Part shown: piece after piece, positions 1 through 5,933 of the stretch
Layout: each line of letters opens with the position of its first letter
Position numbering within the stretch: the stretch's first letter is position 1
Assembly (NCBI GenBank): GCA_012517485.1
Contig: JAAYUT010000415.1
Span: forward strand, 1 to 6,445
Direction of reading: 5' to 3'
Source of the DNA: Candidatus Atribacter fermentans
GTDB taxonomy: Bacteria > Atribacterota > Atribacteria > Atribacterales > Atribacteraceae
DNA: 6,445 bases
Position numbers and translations under genes: made by a program
The notes under the pieces: generated by a model
Told to the model about the DNA's origin: nothing
Seen by the model: the letters and a program-made list of their open reading frames with translations, nothing else
The model's database searches: none

Positions 1-171
1 AAAAACCCCAGCCGATTCAAAAGACGGCCAGTAATCAGAAAAGTATCTGACGTATTGAGGTTCAGCTTCGTCACCAAAAGTGATGATTACATCCAAATTT
101 TCTTTTTTCATTTTTTCTTGAAGTGATTTTACGCGCTGTATAAATTCATGTTGTGGTATTTGATTGATCAT
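1..171 (-). CDS. M24-family peptidase / creatinase-like protein, N-terminal part (runs off left edge)
   Basis: Fifty-seven codons are visible, starting at an ATG at 171; the gene continues beyond the left edge. The peptide begins MINQIPQHEF and contains VKSLQEKMKKENLDVIITFGD, then a stretch ending RYFSDYWPSFESAGVF. A first helix, a short strand of the 'LDvlI' kind and an aromatic 'YfsdyWP' segment are typical of the creatinase/prolidase N-terminal domain that precedes the M24 'pita-bread' catalytic domain of Xaa-Pro aminopeptidases, prolidases and creatinases. The metal-binding catalytic half is outside the window, so the reaction cannot be assigned. AGGAGG at 178-183, six bases before the ATG, fixes the start. 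It lies 165 bases downstream of the LacI-type gene on the same strand with no obvious terminator between, so it may be a distal member of the operon. Family assignment is fairly sure; substrate is unknown. Confidence 0.72.
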   Translation of the reverse strand, partial: MINQIPQHEFIQRVKSLQEKMKKENLDVIITFGDEAEPQYVRYFSDYWPSFESAGVF

Positions 172-177
172 TCCTAA

Positions 178-183
178 CCTCCT
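178..183 (-). promoter_or_regulatory. Ribosome binding site of the M24-family gene
   Basis: AGGAGG on the minus strand, separated by six bases from the ATG at 171. It is a full-strength Shine-Dalgarno site and decides the start of the partial gene at the left edge. Confidence 0.85.
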
Positions 184-336
184 TATTCCTAGATATGGTA
201 AAAAATAATTTCAATATTTTTGAGACTCATTTTTTTCTCATTTCAGTAAAGATCTTAATAAGAAATAACTTCATCCCCATCTGTTGCCACAAAAGGAATG
301 AATCAATTAAACTTTAAAATTAAAATAATTGAATAA

Positions 337-1374
337 CTATTTTAATATATTTATATTTTTAACGGACTTTCTTTCAATAATTTGAGTGTTAAGTAAAATT
401 CTTTCCCTTTCAACTGGTTTCCCATCAATATAGTCAATTAACATCGCCATCCCTTTATAACCCATTTCCTTTTTTGGATAATCAATCGTGGTTAGAGGTG
501 GCAGAGAATATTCTGAAAGAAAAATATTGTCTAAGCCAATTAAAGATACTTGTTCAGGAATGTTGATATTCTTTTCGACAAGAGCCTTCATGGCTCCAAT
601 GGCCATAAGATCCGAAGTAGCAAACAAAGCAGCTGGAAAATTCATAGAATCAATCAAACAAGATAATTTACGATAAGTTGCTTCGGTTTTTTGCACCTTG
701 AGACCCTCTTCAATGATAATTTTATCTGATTCAATAGGAAGATTATTCTTTTTTAAGCAGTCAAGATAACCATTGAGTCGATCGTGGAACATCGGCAATA
801 GCAAGGGTTCGGAAAAGAAATAAATATTACGATGGCCGTAGTCAATTAAATACTGAATACAGTTATAAACTGTCTGATAATTATCAATTTCTACTGAGGG
901 AACCAAACCATTTTCGACTTTAATGTCAATGGCTACAATAGGTATCCCTTTAGCCAGATAATAACTAATTTTCTCATCATCAACTGTGAAAGTACAAACG
1001 ACAATTCCATCGACATGATTAGTAAGAATATCCAAATCTCTTTGCAGTTTGTTTTTGTTATAACTATTACAGGATACAATTAGAGTATACCCTCTCCGAG
1101 TGGCAATTTTTTCTAAACCATCTAAAATATCCGAATAAAAGGGGTTCGCTATTTCAGGAATAGCCACTCCTACAGTTCTGGTTTTGGTTCCTCTTAACCC
1201 CCGAGCAAAGATATTCGGAGTATAATTCAATTTTTTAATTGCTTTTTGAATTTTCAGCTGGGTATTTGGACTCACTACACTTCTTCGATGAAAATAATTT
1301 GACACCGTTTGAGCCGATACTCCAGCTTCTCGAGCTACATCCTTAATACTACACTTTTTTTTAATGGAAATCAC
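337..1374 (-). CDS. LacI-family transcriptional repressor
   Basis: A complete 345-residue regulator (GTG start as listed). Residues 9-28 form the LacI helix-turn-helix (SIKDVAREAGVSAQTVSNYF), and residues 53-61 (PNIFARGLR) are the hinge helix that enters the minor groove at a central CG. From about residue 66 (TRTVGVAIPEIANPFY) it has the periplasmic-binding-protein-like effector domain, with the familiar VDGIVV, ATSDLMAIGAM and VSLIGLDN segments. It therefore most likely binds a sugar-like inducer and a palindromic operator; the perfect palindrome at 5569-5588 is the obvious candidate. It follows the second permease by 16 bases, placing the repressor within the operon it probably controls. 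Start choice is uncertain: the GTG at 1374 lies inside the best Shine-Dalgarno site (1370-1377), which is ideally spaced for an in-frame ATT at 1365-1363. Starting there would remove only three residues. The family call is secure. Confidence 0.93.
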   Translation of the reverse strand: MISIKKKCSIKDVAREAGVSAQTVSNYFHRRSVVSPNTQLKIQKAIKKLNYTPNIFARGLRGTKTRTVGVAIPEIANPFYSDILDGLEKIATRRGYTLIVSCNSYNKNKLQRDLDILTNHVDGIVVCTFTVDDEKISYYLAKGIPIVAIDIKVENGLVPSVEIDNYQTVYNCIQYLIDYGHRNIYFFSEPLLLPMFHDRLNGYLDCLKKNNLPIESDKIIIEEGLKVQKTEATYRKLSCLIDSMNFPAALFATSDLMAIGAMKALVEKNINIPEQVSLIGLDNIFLSEYSLPPLTTIDYPKKEMGYKGMAMLIDYIDGKPVERERILLNTQIIERKSVKNINILK

Positions 1375-1377
1375 CTC
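1370..1377 (-). promoter_or_regulatory. Strong ribosome binding site before an ATT codon of the LacI-type gene
   Basis: Minus-strand GAGGTGAT matches eight consecutive positions of the ideal anti-Shine-Dalgarno complement. Eight bases separate its GAGG core from an in-frame ATT (1365-1363), which is normal spacing for a start. The only conventional in-frame start nearby, the GTG at 1374, overlaps this site; its own upstream region offers only the weaker GAAGAG at 1384-1389. No in-frame ATG or TTG lies between the upstream stop and the helix-turn-helix. Confidence 0.6.
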
Positions 1378-1390
1378 ATAATACTCTTCT

Positions 1391-2215
1391 TTACTCTTTT
1401 ATAGCTCCCAGTGTTAATCCGCGGATCAGTTGTTTTTGAATTATCATGGTAAAAATAATAACTGGAACAATTGATAAAACCCCAGCAGCACTCATTTGTC
1501 CCCAAAGTATTTCCCGATCTGTAACAAAAGTAGCTATGGCAACTGGTAACGTTCGAACATTAATCGAGGTCAGAATCAGAGCCATTAAAAATTCATTCCA
1601 GGAAATAATTAATGAAAAGATACTAGTTGCAACTAAACCCGGTCCAATAATAGGAAGTATAATCCGATATAAGGTTTGCCAGACATTACAACCGTCCAAC
1701 ATTGCTGATTCGTCCAGTTCTTTGGGTATTTCCCTGATAAACCCGGCCATCATCCAAACAATATAAGAAAGGTTAAAAAGTGTGTAGGAAAAGATCAAGC
1801 CTAAATGACTATCCAACAATTTAAAATCTCTATATAAAATATAGAGAGGAAGAGCAACGGCAACTGGAGGAATCATTCGAGTCGATAAAATCCAAAAGGA
1901 AAACCGTTTTCTTCCCACCTGATGTCTACCAATTCCATAAGCGGCTGGAACACCCAGTAGCAAAGATAGGAGCAAACTCCCAAAGCTGACCGTTATTGAA
2001 TCGGTAAAATTTTTTCCGAAATTGGATTTTTGAAAGGCATCATAGTAGTTTTGAAGAGATGGTTTAAAGAAAATGATTGGAACTGGATTATTAATTTCAA
2101 GTCTCGATTTCAGTGAAGTACTGATAATCCATAGAAATGGCGATATCACTAAAAAAACCATGAATATAATGACCATATACCGAATCACATTGAGAGTTAC
2201 TGATGTTTTTCTCAT
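1391..2215 (-). CDS. Carbohydrate-type ABC transporter permease, MalG family
   Basis: A 274-residue inner-membrane permease of the length usual for MalG/COG0395 proteins. Hydrophobic segments occur around residues 12-33, 72-97, 107-127, 137-160, 183-207 and 240-262, giving six membrane spans. The cytoplasmic EAA loop that contacts the ATPase is at about 167-194 (ESAMLDGCNVWQTLYRIILP), with the DG pair at 174-175. The C-terminus QKQLIRGLTLGAIKE is the conserved tail of this family. The ATG overlaps the stop of the upstream permease in an ATGA arrangement (2212-2215), implying translational coupling and equimolar pairing of the two permeases. AAGGAA lies six bases before the start. The transported solute cannot be read from the permease; the family usually handles sugars, sugar derivatives or polyols. 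Confidence 0.93.
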   Translation of the reverse strand: MRKTSVTLNVIRYMVIIFMVFLVISPFLWIISTSLKSRLEINNPVPIIFFKPSLQNYYDAFQKSNFGKNFTDSITVSFGSLLLSLLLGVPAAYGIGRHQVGRKRFSFWILSTRMIPPVAVALPLYILYRDFKLLDSHLGLIFSYTLFNLSYIVWMMAGFIREIPKELDESAMLDGCNVWQTLYRIILPIIGPGLVATSIFSLIISWNEFLMALILTSINVRTLPVAIATFVTDREILWGQMSAAGVLSIVPVIIFTMIIQKQLIRGLTLGAIKE

Positions 2216-3078
2216 ACAATTTCCTTTTTTCCAATAAATCTTTGTATTAAAAAAGTCATTATGATCAATAAAACGTAAGACATCGTGCTCGCTTTTCCCA
2301 TATTAAAAAAGTTAAATCCAGTTTTATAAATATATAAACTGGCCGTTTCGGTTGAATTAACCGGACCGCCTCGAGTCAGAATATATACCAAGTCAAACAT
2401 TTTAAAAGAATCAATACTCCGGATCAAAATACCGATATACATAATAGGTTTAAGCATCGGAATGGTTATATATCGAATAAGCCCCCATTCTGATGCTCCA
2501 TCGACTTCGGCGGCTTCATAGAGATTTGGTGATATCCCCTGCATTCCAGAAAGAAAAATAATAAACATAAAAGGCGTCCATTGCCAAATATCAATGAGAA
2601 TAATCGTAGAAAGTGCGTACTTGATATCTCCCAACCAAACCAATGGTTGTAATCCAATCATTTTTAAAATATAGTTGGCGATCCCAATTTCGGGATTAAG
2701 GATAAATCGCCAGATAATACCAATAACCATGGGAGATATCATTATTGGTATCATCAAAAGAGATATTATTATTCTTTTCCCATATACTTTGTCCCTAAAA
2801 AGTAGTGATAAGAATAAACCAGCAAGCGTTTCTACGGTTACTGCAATTAATAAAATGACCAAAGTGACTCGGAGAGAATTCCAAAATCTGGTGTCCATTA
2901 AGACATTTTGAATGTTCTTCAACCCTATAAATGTTGGAGGATTCGGCTTATTTAAAAACCATTTAATGAAAACCAGTCGAAAGGAAAAAATAAGAGGATA
3001 AATTGAAAATAGAATAAGAAACAAAGCAGCCGGTAATACCAGCATAGTTTTTTCTAAACGCTTATTGAGTTGAATCAT
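2212..3078 (-). CDS. Carbohydrate-type ABC transporter permease, MalF/UgpA family
   Basis: A 288-residue permease when started at the ATG at 3078 (MIQLNKRLEKTMLVLP), a typical beginning for short MalF-type proteins. Six hydrophobic segments lie near residues 12-37, 68-94, 102-125, 154-178, 204-226 and 262-282. The EAA loop is clear at about 187-209 (YEAAEVDGASEWGLIRYITI), followed by P207. RGGPVNSTETASLYIY near 236-251 is also characteristic of the family. The frame stays open to a GTG at 3120 (302 residues), but that start would lie inside the arm of a perfect inverted repeat (3108-3151) and has no good ribosome site. The ATG at 3078 has GGAG ten bases upstream, so it is preferred. The stop overlaps the next permease by four bases. 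No ATPase gene is seen with it. Confidence 0.92.
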   Translation of the reverse strand: MIQLNKRLEKTMLVLPAALFLILFSIYPLIFSFRLVFIKWFLNKPNPPTFIGLKNIQNVLMDTRFWNSLRVTLVILLIAVTVETLAGLFLSLLFRDKVYGKRIIISLLMIPIMISPMVIGIIWRFILNPEIGIANYILKMIGLQPLVWLGDIKYALSTIILIDIWQWTPFMFIIFLSGMQGISPNLYEAAEVDGASEWGLIRYITIPMLKPIMYIGILIRSIDSFKMFDLVYILTRGGPVNSTETASLYIYKTGFNFFNMGKASTMSYVLLIIMTFLIQRFIGKKEIV

Positions 3079-3107
3079 GAGCAACTGTCTCCAATTTGAC
3101 GAAGTCA

Positions 3108-3151
3108 TTACCAGAGCCACATAAGTTTAATATCTCAGGTGGCTCTGGTAA
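3108..3151 (-). promoter_or_regulatory. Intercistronic hairpin between binding-protein and permease genes
   Basis: A perfect 13-base inverted repeat, 3108-3120 against 3139-3151 (minus strand TTACCAGAGCCAC and GTGGCTCTGGTAA), with an 18-base loop. It begins six bases after the binding-protein stop (3158) and ends 29 bases before the preferred permease start. No T-run follows it on the minus strand, so it does not look like a complete intrinsic terminator. Such hairpins after binding-protein genes are known to stabilise the upstream message and give the binding protein an excess over the permeases, and that is the likely role here (inference). Confidence 0.75.
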
Positions 3152-3157
3152 AATAAT

Positions 3158-4501
3158 TTAATCGAAGTAGCCTTGTTCCCTCATGATTTGTTCAATCATT
3201 TGAGCAGCCTCATCCAAAGCGGTTTTGGCATCTAATTGTTGAGCAATTACCTTTGATGCAGCAATTTGAAGAACATCATTAATTTGGGTAAATTCCGGGA
3301 CTTGAGGCACTGTCCCTATATCTTCATGAGTTTTCGCAATCCAAGGGAAAAATGGGTACTTTTTCACAAATTCTGGATCATTCCAGGTTGAAAGTCTGAC
3401 GGGTTGACCATAATATTCAACCATCAGCTTATCCATCTCTTTTGAGGTAATAAATTTAATATATTTATAGGTTGCTTCTTTATTCTTACTGGCTTTCGGT
3501 ATAGCATAGGTCCAATAGGAAATGAGAGATTTATTGCTCCCATTTTCTCCCTTGGGCATGAGGCTATAACCACAATTCCCAACAATTTTTGATTTCTCAG
3601 GATCTTCAGCAAAACCAGCGATATGAGCCCAGTTCCAGTGCATTGCGCAATTTCCATTTAAAAAGAAATCACCACTTTCTGGTACGTCAAAAGTTGTTGA
3701 TGCTTGAGGTGAAACCTTGTATTTATTTATCAAATCGGCATAGAATTGAATGGCTTGGGCACCGGCTTCCGTATTAAAAACCGGTTTGAAGTTTTCATCA
3801 AGAACTTCAATTCCATGGGTGAAAAACATCAACAAGACGTCATAGACTAAATTTTGTCCTCCCTGACGTGCGCCTTGCACCGTTCCATAAAAATCAACTG
3901 CCCCATCATGATCGGTGTCTCGAGTAAAGAATTGAGCAATATCTAAAAACTCTTTCCAAGTCATTGGTGGTTTGAGTTCATAACCATATTCCCTTTGGAA
4001 ATTCTCTTTCTCTTGAGGGTTTTCAAAGAGATCTTTTCGAAAATAAAACATCACCGGTCCATCCCACCAAGGCAAACCATAAATTTTCCCATTTGCATCT
4101 TTTTGATATCTCAATAATGAATCAGGAAAATCATCTGGCCACCCTTCTGGAGGATCGTTTTCAATCAAACTATCGATTGGTTCAAGATAACCACCACCAA
4201 TAAATTCTGGCATAAAGTCGGTTATAACTGCCATCACATCATACCTGCCGGTGCCACCAACCAATTCAGTCATCATTTTTTCATGCAATGAAGCATAATC
4301 TACCCAAGTAATATTGACTTCAATATCAGGATTTTCTTCCATAAATCGTTTTGCCTGTTCAATCAATACTTCCTGGGCGGCACCGGAAAACATCATTTCA
4401 TTAATCACGATTTTCTCCGCAGCCAAAAGTTGAGAAGAAAAAACACTGAGTATCAAAATACTTAAAAGCAATAAAATTTGTAAGTTTTTTAATTTGAACA
4501 T
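3158..4501 (-). CDS. ABC transporter substrate-binding protein, family 1 (sugar-type)
   Basis: A 447-residue extracytoplasmic binding protein. Residues 1-28 form a signal peptide (MFKLK, a long leucine/isoleucine core, then SSQLLAA) with no cysteine, so signal peptidase I should release a soluble protein, fitting a periplasm. The mature part has the SBP_bac_1 pattern: KIVINEMMFSG strand, FMEENPDIEVNITWVDYASLHEKMMTEL, YDVM at 87-90, the GGYLEPIDSL segment, NGKIYGLPWWDGPVMFYFRKDLF and PMTWKEFLDIAQFF. PWWDG near 144-148 and HWNWAH near 288-293 are aromatic-rich and could line the ligand cleft. DTDHDGAVD at 195-203 looks like a calcium-binding loop. AGGAGG at 4509-4514, seven bases from the ATG, fixes the start. 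The gene lies 39 bases after the amidohydrolase and before the two permeases. Ligand unknown; sugar or sugar derivative is most likely from the family. Confidence 0.94.
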   Translation of the reverse strand: MFKLKNLQILLLLSILILSVFSSQLLAAEKIVINEMMFSGAAQEVLIEQAKRFMEENPDIEVNITWVDYASLHEKMMTELVGGTGRYDVMAVITDFMPEFIGGGYLEPIDSLIENDPPEGWPDDFPDSLLRYQKDANGKIYGLPWWDGPVMFYFRKDLFENPQEKENFQREYGYELKPPMTWKEFLDIAQFFTRDTDHDGAVDFYGTVQGARQGGQNLVYDVLLMFFTHGIEVLDENFKPVFNTEAGAQAIQFYADLINKYKVSPQASTTFDVPESGDFFLNGNCAMHWNWAHIAGFAEDPEKSKIVGNCGYSLMPKGENGSNKSLISYWTYAIPKASKNKEATYKYIKFITSKEMDKLMVEYYGQPVRLSTWNDPEFVKKYPFFPWIAKTHEDIGTVPQVPEFTQINDVLQIAASKVIAQQLDAKTALDEAAQMIEQIMREQGYFD

Positions 4502-4508
4502 TTTCTTT

Positions 4509-4514
4509 CCTCCT
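4509..4514 (-). promoter_or_regulatory. Ribosome binding site of the substrate-binding-protein gene
   Basis: AGGAGG on the minus strand with seven bases to the ATG at 4501. It is the strongest ribosome site inside the transporter cluster, consistent with high output of the binding protein. Confidence 0.85.
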
Positions 4515-4540
4515 TATTTTTAGAATTAAAAAATTTATTA

Positions 4541-5344
4541 CTATTTAAAATCTTTTAACATTTGAAGTGATTTCCGAATATTTTTTGAATATATTTTTTC
4601 TTTATCGCTTTGGGGAAGCTCTAAACTATCGATGGTAATAATTTTAAAACGGATTTGCATATCAGATTGAATAGGAATGTCCGTTCCAAAAACTAATTTA
4701 TCGGGGCCAACAAGCTCAACAATTCTTTTCATTACACCCGGATAGGCATAAATCCAAAAACTGGAGGTATCAATGAGTAAATTCGGAAGATTCATTTGAG
4801 CTGCTTCTTCTAACCCAGAATAGTTAATATAGTAAGGATACAAGGGGTTTTGATACAAACCGGCTAAATGCGCAGAAATGAATGTTGTTTGGGAATATTT
4901 TGAAGCCAACTCACCGATGGTTCCAATTTTAGAAAAACCGGTGCCGGCCATACAGGAAGTATGAAACAAAATAAGGGTGGCATAATCAACGACTCTTCTC
5001 ACCAAATCTTTCCCCATTGGCGAAGACAGATCATAACCATGATAATCTGGATGAATTTTACATCCAATAACTTTTCTCTCTTTTCCTATGTATTCAAGAT
5101 AACGGAAAGATTCGGGGAAAAAAGGATTAACTACCATATAGCCCCAAAGGTTGTCAAATTCTCGTACCGCTTCTAAGACCTCATCGTTTCCTTTGCAGGT
5201 ATCATACATAATGCTCATTGCCGAAGAGACAAAACAATGATCAACACCGGCTTTTTTGGTCATTTCACTGACTTGCTTTGCATTGGCTGTCCAATTGGGG
5301 TGCAGATTAACTGAACCAATATGTCCGTGAACGTCAATTTTCAT
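4541..5344 (-). CDS. Metal-dependent TIM-barrel hydrolase, amidohydrolase-2 family
   Basis: A 267-residue soluble protein when started at the ATG at 5344 (MKIDVHGHIG). The frame extends to an ATG at 5362, but that has no ribosome site, whereas AGGTGA ends just before the ATG at 5344. Metal-site motifs of the amidohydrolase superfamily appear in order: HGH at residues 6-8, K96-IHP, FH at 127-128, SAHLAG with H159, and FGTD with D222, ending in a helix with KNIRKSL as in many family members. These support an intact active site. Relatives include lactonases, decarboxylases of the ACMSD type and amide hydrolases, so the reaction is open. Beside a sugar-type transporter a lactonase or a hydrolase of a substituted sugar is plausible, but this is inference. 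It is the first gene of the operon, downstream of the predicted promoter and operator. Confidence 0.88.
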   Translation of the reverse strand: MKIDVHGHIGSVNLHPNWTANAKQVSEMTKKAGVDHCFVSSAMSIMYDTCKGNDEVLEAVREFDNLWGYMVVNPFFPESFRYLEYIGKERKVIGCKIHPDYHGYDLSSPMGKDLVRRVVDYATLILFHTSCMAGTGFSKIGTIGELASKYSQTTFISAHLAGLYQNPLYPYYINYSGLEEAAQMNLPNLLIDTSSFWIYAYPGVMKRIVELVGPDKLVFGTDIPIQSDMQIRFKIITIDSLELPQSDKEKIYSKNIRKSLQMLKDFK

Positions 5345-5578
5345 CTTCTCACCTTCAGACATTAAATTCTTTATTTATATTTTTAAGATGAACGATAATT
5401 TTCTATAATAAGAAATTTTAAATTTAAGGCTTTAAGCGGATTTAAGTACATGTAAAGAAAAATTTACTCTTAGTATGATCTATCACTTTCTTATTTCTCG
5501 TTTCATAATCATAAAATAACTTTATTCCCCTTTTTAATTGAAAACAGGTCATTTTGGTTTCTCTCAGGTTATTTTAAC
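5345..5578 (-). promoter_or_regulatory. Long 5' leader of the operon
   Basis: From the expected transcription start near 5578 to the amidohydrolase ATG is about 234 bases, long for a bacterial leader. I see no riboswitch core that I recognise and no GC-rich terminator/antiterminator pair. It holds a 36-codon open frame (5552-5442), listed under findings, and an 11-base near-repeat (CAGGTCATTTT 5545-5555 and CAGGTTATTTT 5565-5575 as read on the plus strand). The remainder is A+T-rich without visible structure. Confidence 0.4.
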
Positions 5579-5588
5579 GTTAAAATAA
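5569..5588. promoter_or_regulatory. Probable LacI-family operator (perfect 20-bp palindrome)
   Basis: TTATTTTAACGTTAAAATAA is a perfect palindrome centred on CG at 5578-5579. LacI/GalR-family operators are palindromes of this size with a central CG that the hinge helices pry open. It overlaps the -10 hexamer (5585-5590) and the expected transcription start of the leftward operon, the classic position for repression. The LacI-type regulator encoded at 1374-337 in the same operon is the likely ligand. Confidence 0.82.
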
Positions 5589-5614
5589 TAGCATAAAAAT
5601 TTTTTTTATGTCAA
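5585..5614 (-). promoter_or_regulatory. Promoter of the leftward operon (sigma-70 type)
   Basis: On the minus strand TTGACA (5614-5609) is a consensus -35 and TATTAT (5590-5585) a good -10, separated by 18 bases. The -10 is preceded by TGC, an extended -10 element. The spacer is a pure A/T tract apart from its end and may be bent. Transcription should start near 5578, in the middle of the palindromic operator. Confidence 0.82.
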
Positions 5615-5681
5615 GGGAGTTTCAAATCCTCTTTACCCTAAAATGATAATGGTAGGATACGATTAAGAAGTATTAAAATAC

Positions 5682-5720
5682 GACCCTCATCCTCACCTTC
5701 TCTCATCAAGAGGGAGAAAA
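5682..5720. repeat. Possible dispersed intergenic repeat (REP-like)
   Basis: The segment reads CCCTCATCCTCACCTTCTCT followed shortly by CAAGAGGGAGAA. It folds into a small hairpin (5698-5704 with 5712-5718, one G-T pair, seven-base loop). From memory, CCCTCA-CCT-CTTCTCCC...GGGAGAAGG elements recur between genes in many bacterial and archaeal genomes. Only one copy is in this window, so the repeat nature is not demonstrated here. Confidence 0.4.
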
Positions 5721-5727
5721 CATAAAA

Positions 5728-5781
5728 TTATTCTTTCACCGCTCTAAAAGATAACCCACGAATAATATAGCGCTTATAAAT
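5728..5781 (-). pseudogene. Relic of a MalG-type ABC permease C-terminus
   Basis: On the minus strand, 17 codons before a TAA at 5730-5728 read IYKRYIIRGLSFRAVKE. This is the conserved C-terminal signature of MalG-type permeases; the intact copy in this window ends QKQLIRGLTLGAIKE. An in-frame TAG (5784-5782) lies immediately upstream, and I cannot follow the permease sequence further right in any frame. The fragment therefore looks like the surviving 3' end of a deleted second transporter gene rather than a functional product. Part of the match could be coincidence, but agreement across RGL, A-[VI]-KE and the stop is hard to obtain by chance. Confidence 0.62.
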
Positions 5782-5891
5782 CTATCTATTCTCAGGAGTT
5801 AATTTTTTCCTAAAAAAGACGAACAAGTTCATAATGCAATTTCAATTAAAAAAATATTTAAAATGCAATATTTTTTGTCAAAGATAATGAT

Positions 5892-5921
5892 TTACAGTTA
5901 TTCATAATATAATGACTGTAA
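5892..5921. promoter_or_regulatory. Interrupted dyad over the promoter of the UroD-like gene
   Basis: TTACAGTTATT (5892-5902) faces AATGACTGTAA (5911-5921), an inverted repeat with ten of eleven positions paired around an eight-base centre. The likely -10 of the rightward gene lies inside it, so a dimeric regulator bound here would block or modulate transcription. The sequence is unrelated to the CG-centred palindrome at 5569-5588, which suggests a different regulator. Confidence 0.5.
5908..5913 (+). promoter_or_regulatory. Probable -10 element of the rightward gene
   Basis: A consensus TATAAT, 21 bases before the ribosome site at 5934-5943. No good -35 is found at 16-18 bases; TTTACA at 5891-5896 is only 11 bases away. 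The promoter may need an activator or be weak. Confidence 0.4.
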
Positions 5922-5933
5922 TAAATAATAAGT

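Larger units (their letters stand above)
5615..5890. other. Non-coding region between divergent units, with debris
   Basis: No intact gene is visible here on either strand. The stretch contains a REP-like repeat (about 5682-5720), a relic of a permease C-terminus (5728-5781) and otherwise A+T-rich sequence. AATGCAAT occurs twice (5833-5840 and 5862-5869), probably of no significance. Confidence 0.6.

Noticed and set aside
255..302. Short minus-strand peptide FIPFVATDGDEVISY ending in TAA between the LacI-type and M24 genes, resembling a protein C-terminus.
   Set aside because: Only 15 codons between stops, with no family I recognise; it could be a gene relic, but nothing supports it beyond its protein-like composition.
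310..332. Second operator-like site downstream of the LacI-type gene (minus strand TTATTTTAA then TTTTAAAG) and a weak TCAATTA/TAATTGA hairpin.
   Set aside because: One half matches the operator, but the central CG is missing and the other half diverges; in such A+T-rich DNA this is expected by chance. The hairpin is all weak pairs with a long loop and does not qualify as a terminator.
488..676. Plus-strand open frames antisense to the LacI-type, permease, binding-protein and amidohydrolase genes (for example 488-676, 1446-1766, 2675-2911, 3589-3777, 4961-5176).
   Set aside because: All lie opposite strong, recognisable coding regions, lack convincing ribosome sites and show no family features.
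5401..5456. Alternative minus-strand promoter (TTTACA 5456-5451 or TATTAT 5410-5405) closer to the amidohydrolase.
   Set aside because: Neither element has a partner at 16-18 bases, and the 5585-5614 promoter is far better.
5592..5610. CATAAAAA/TTTTTATG inverted repeat.
   Set aside because: It lies within the A/T-rich promoter spacer, is only eight weak pairs, and is explained by the A-tract followed by a T-tract.
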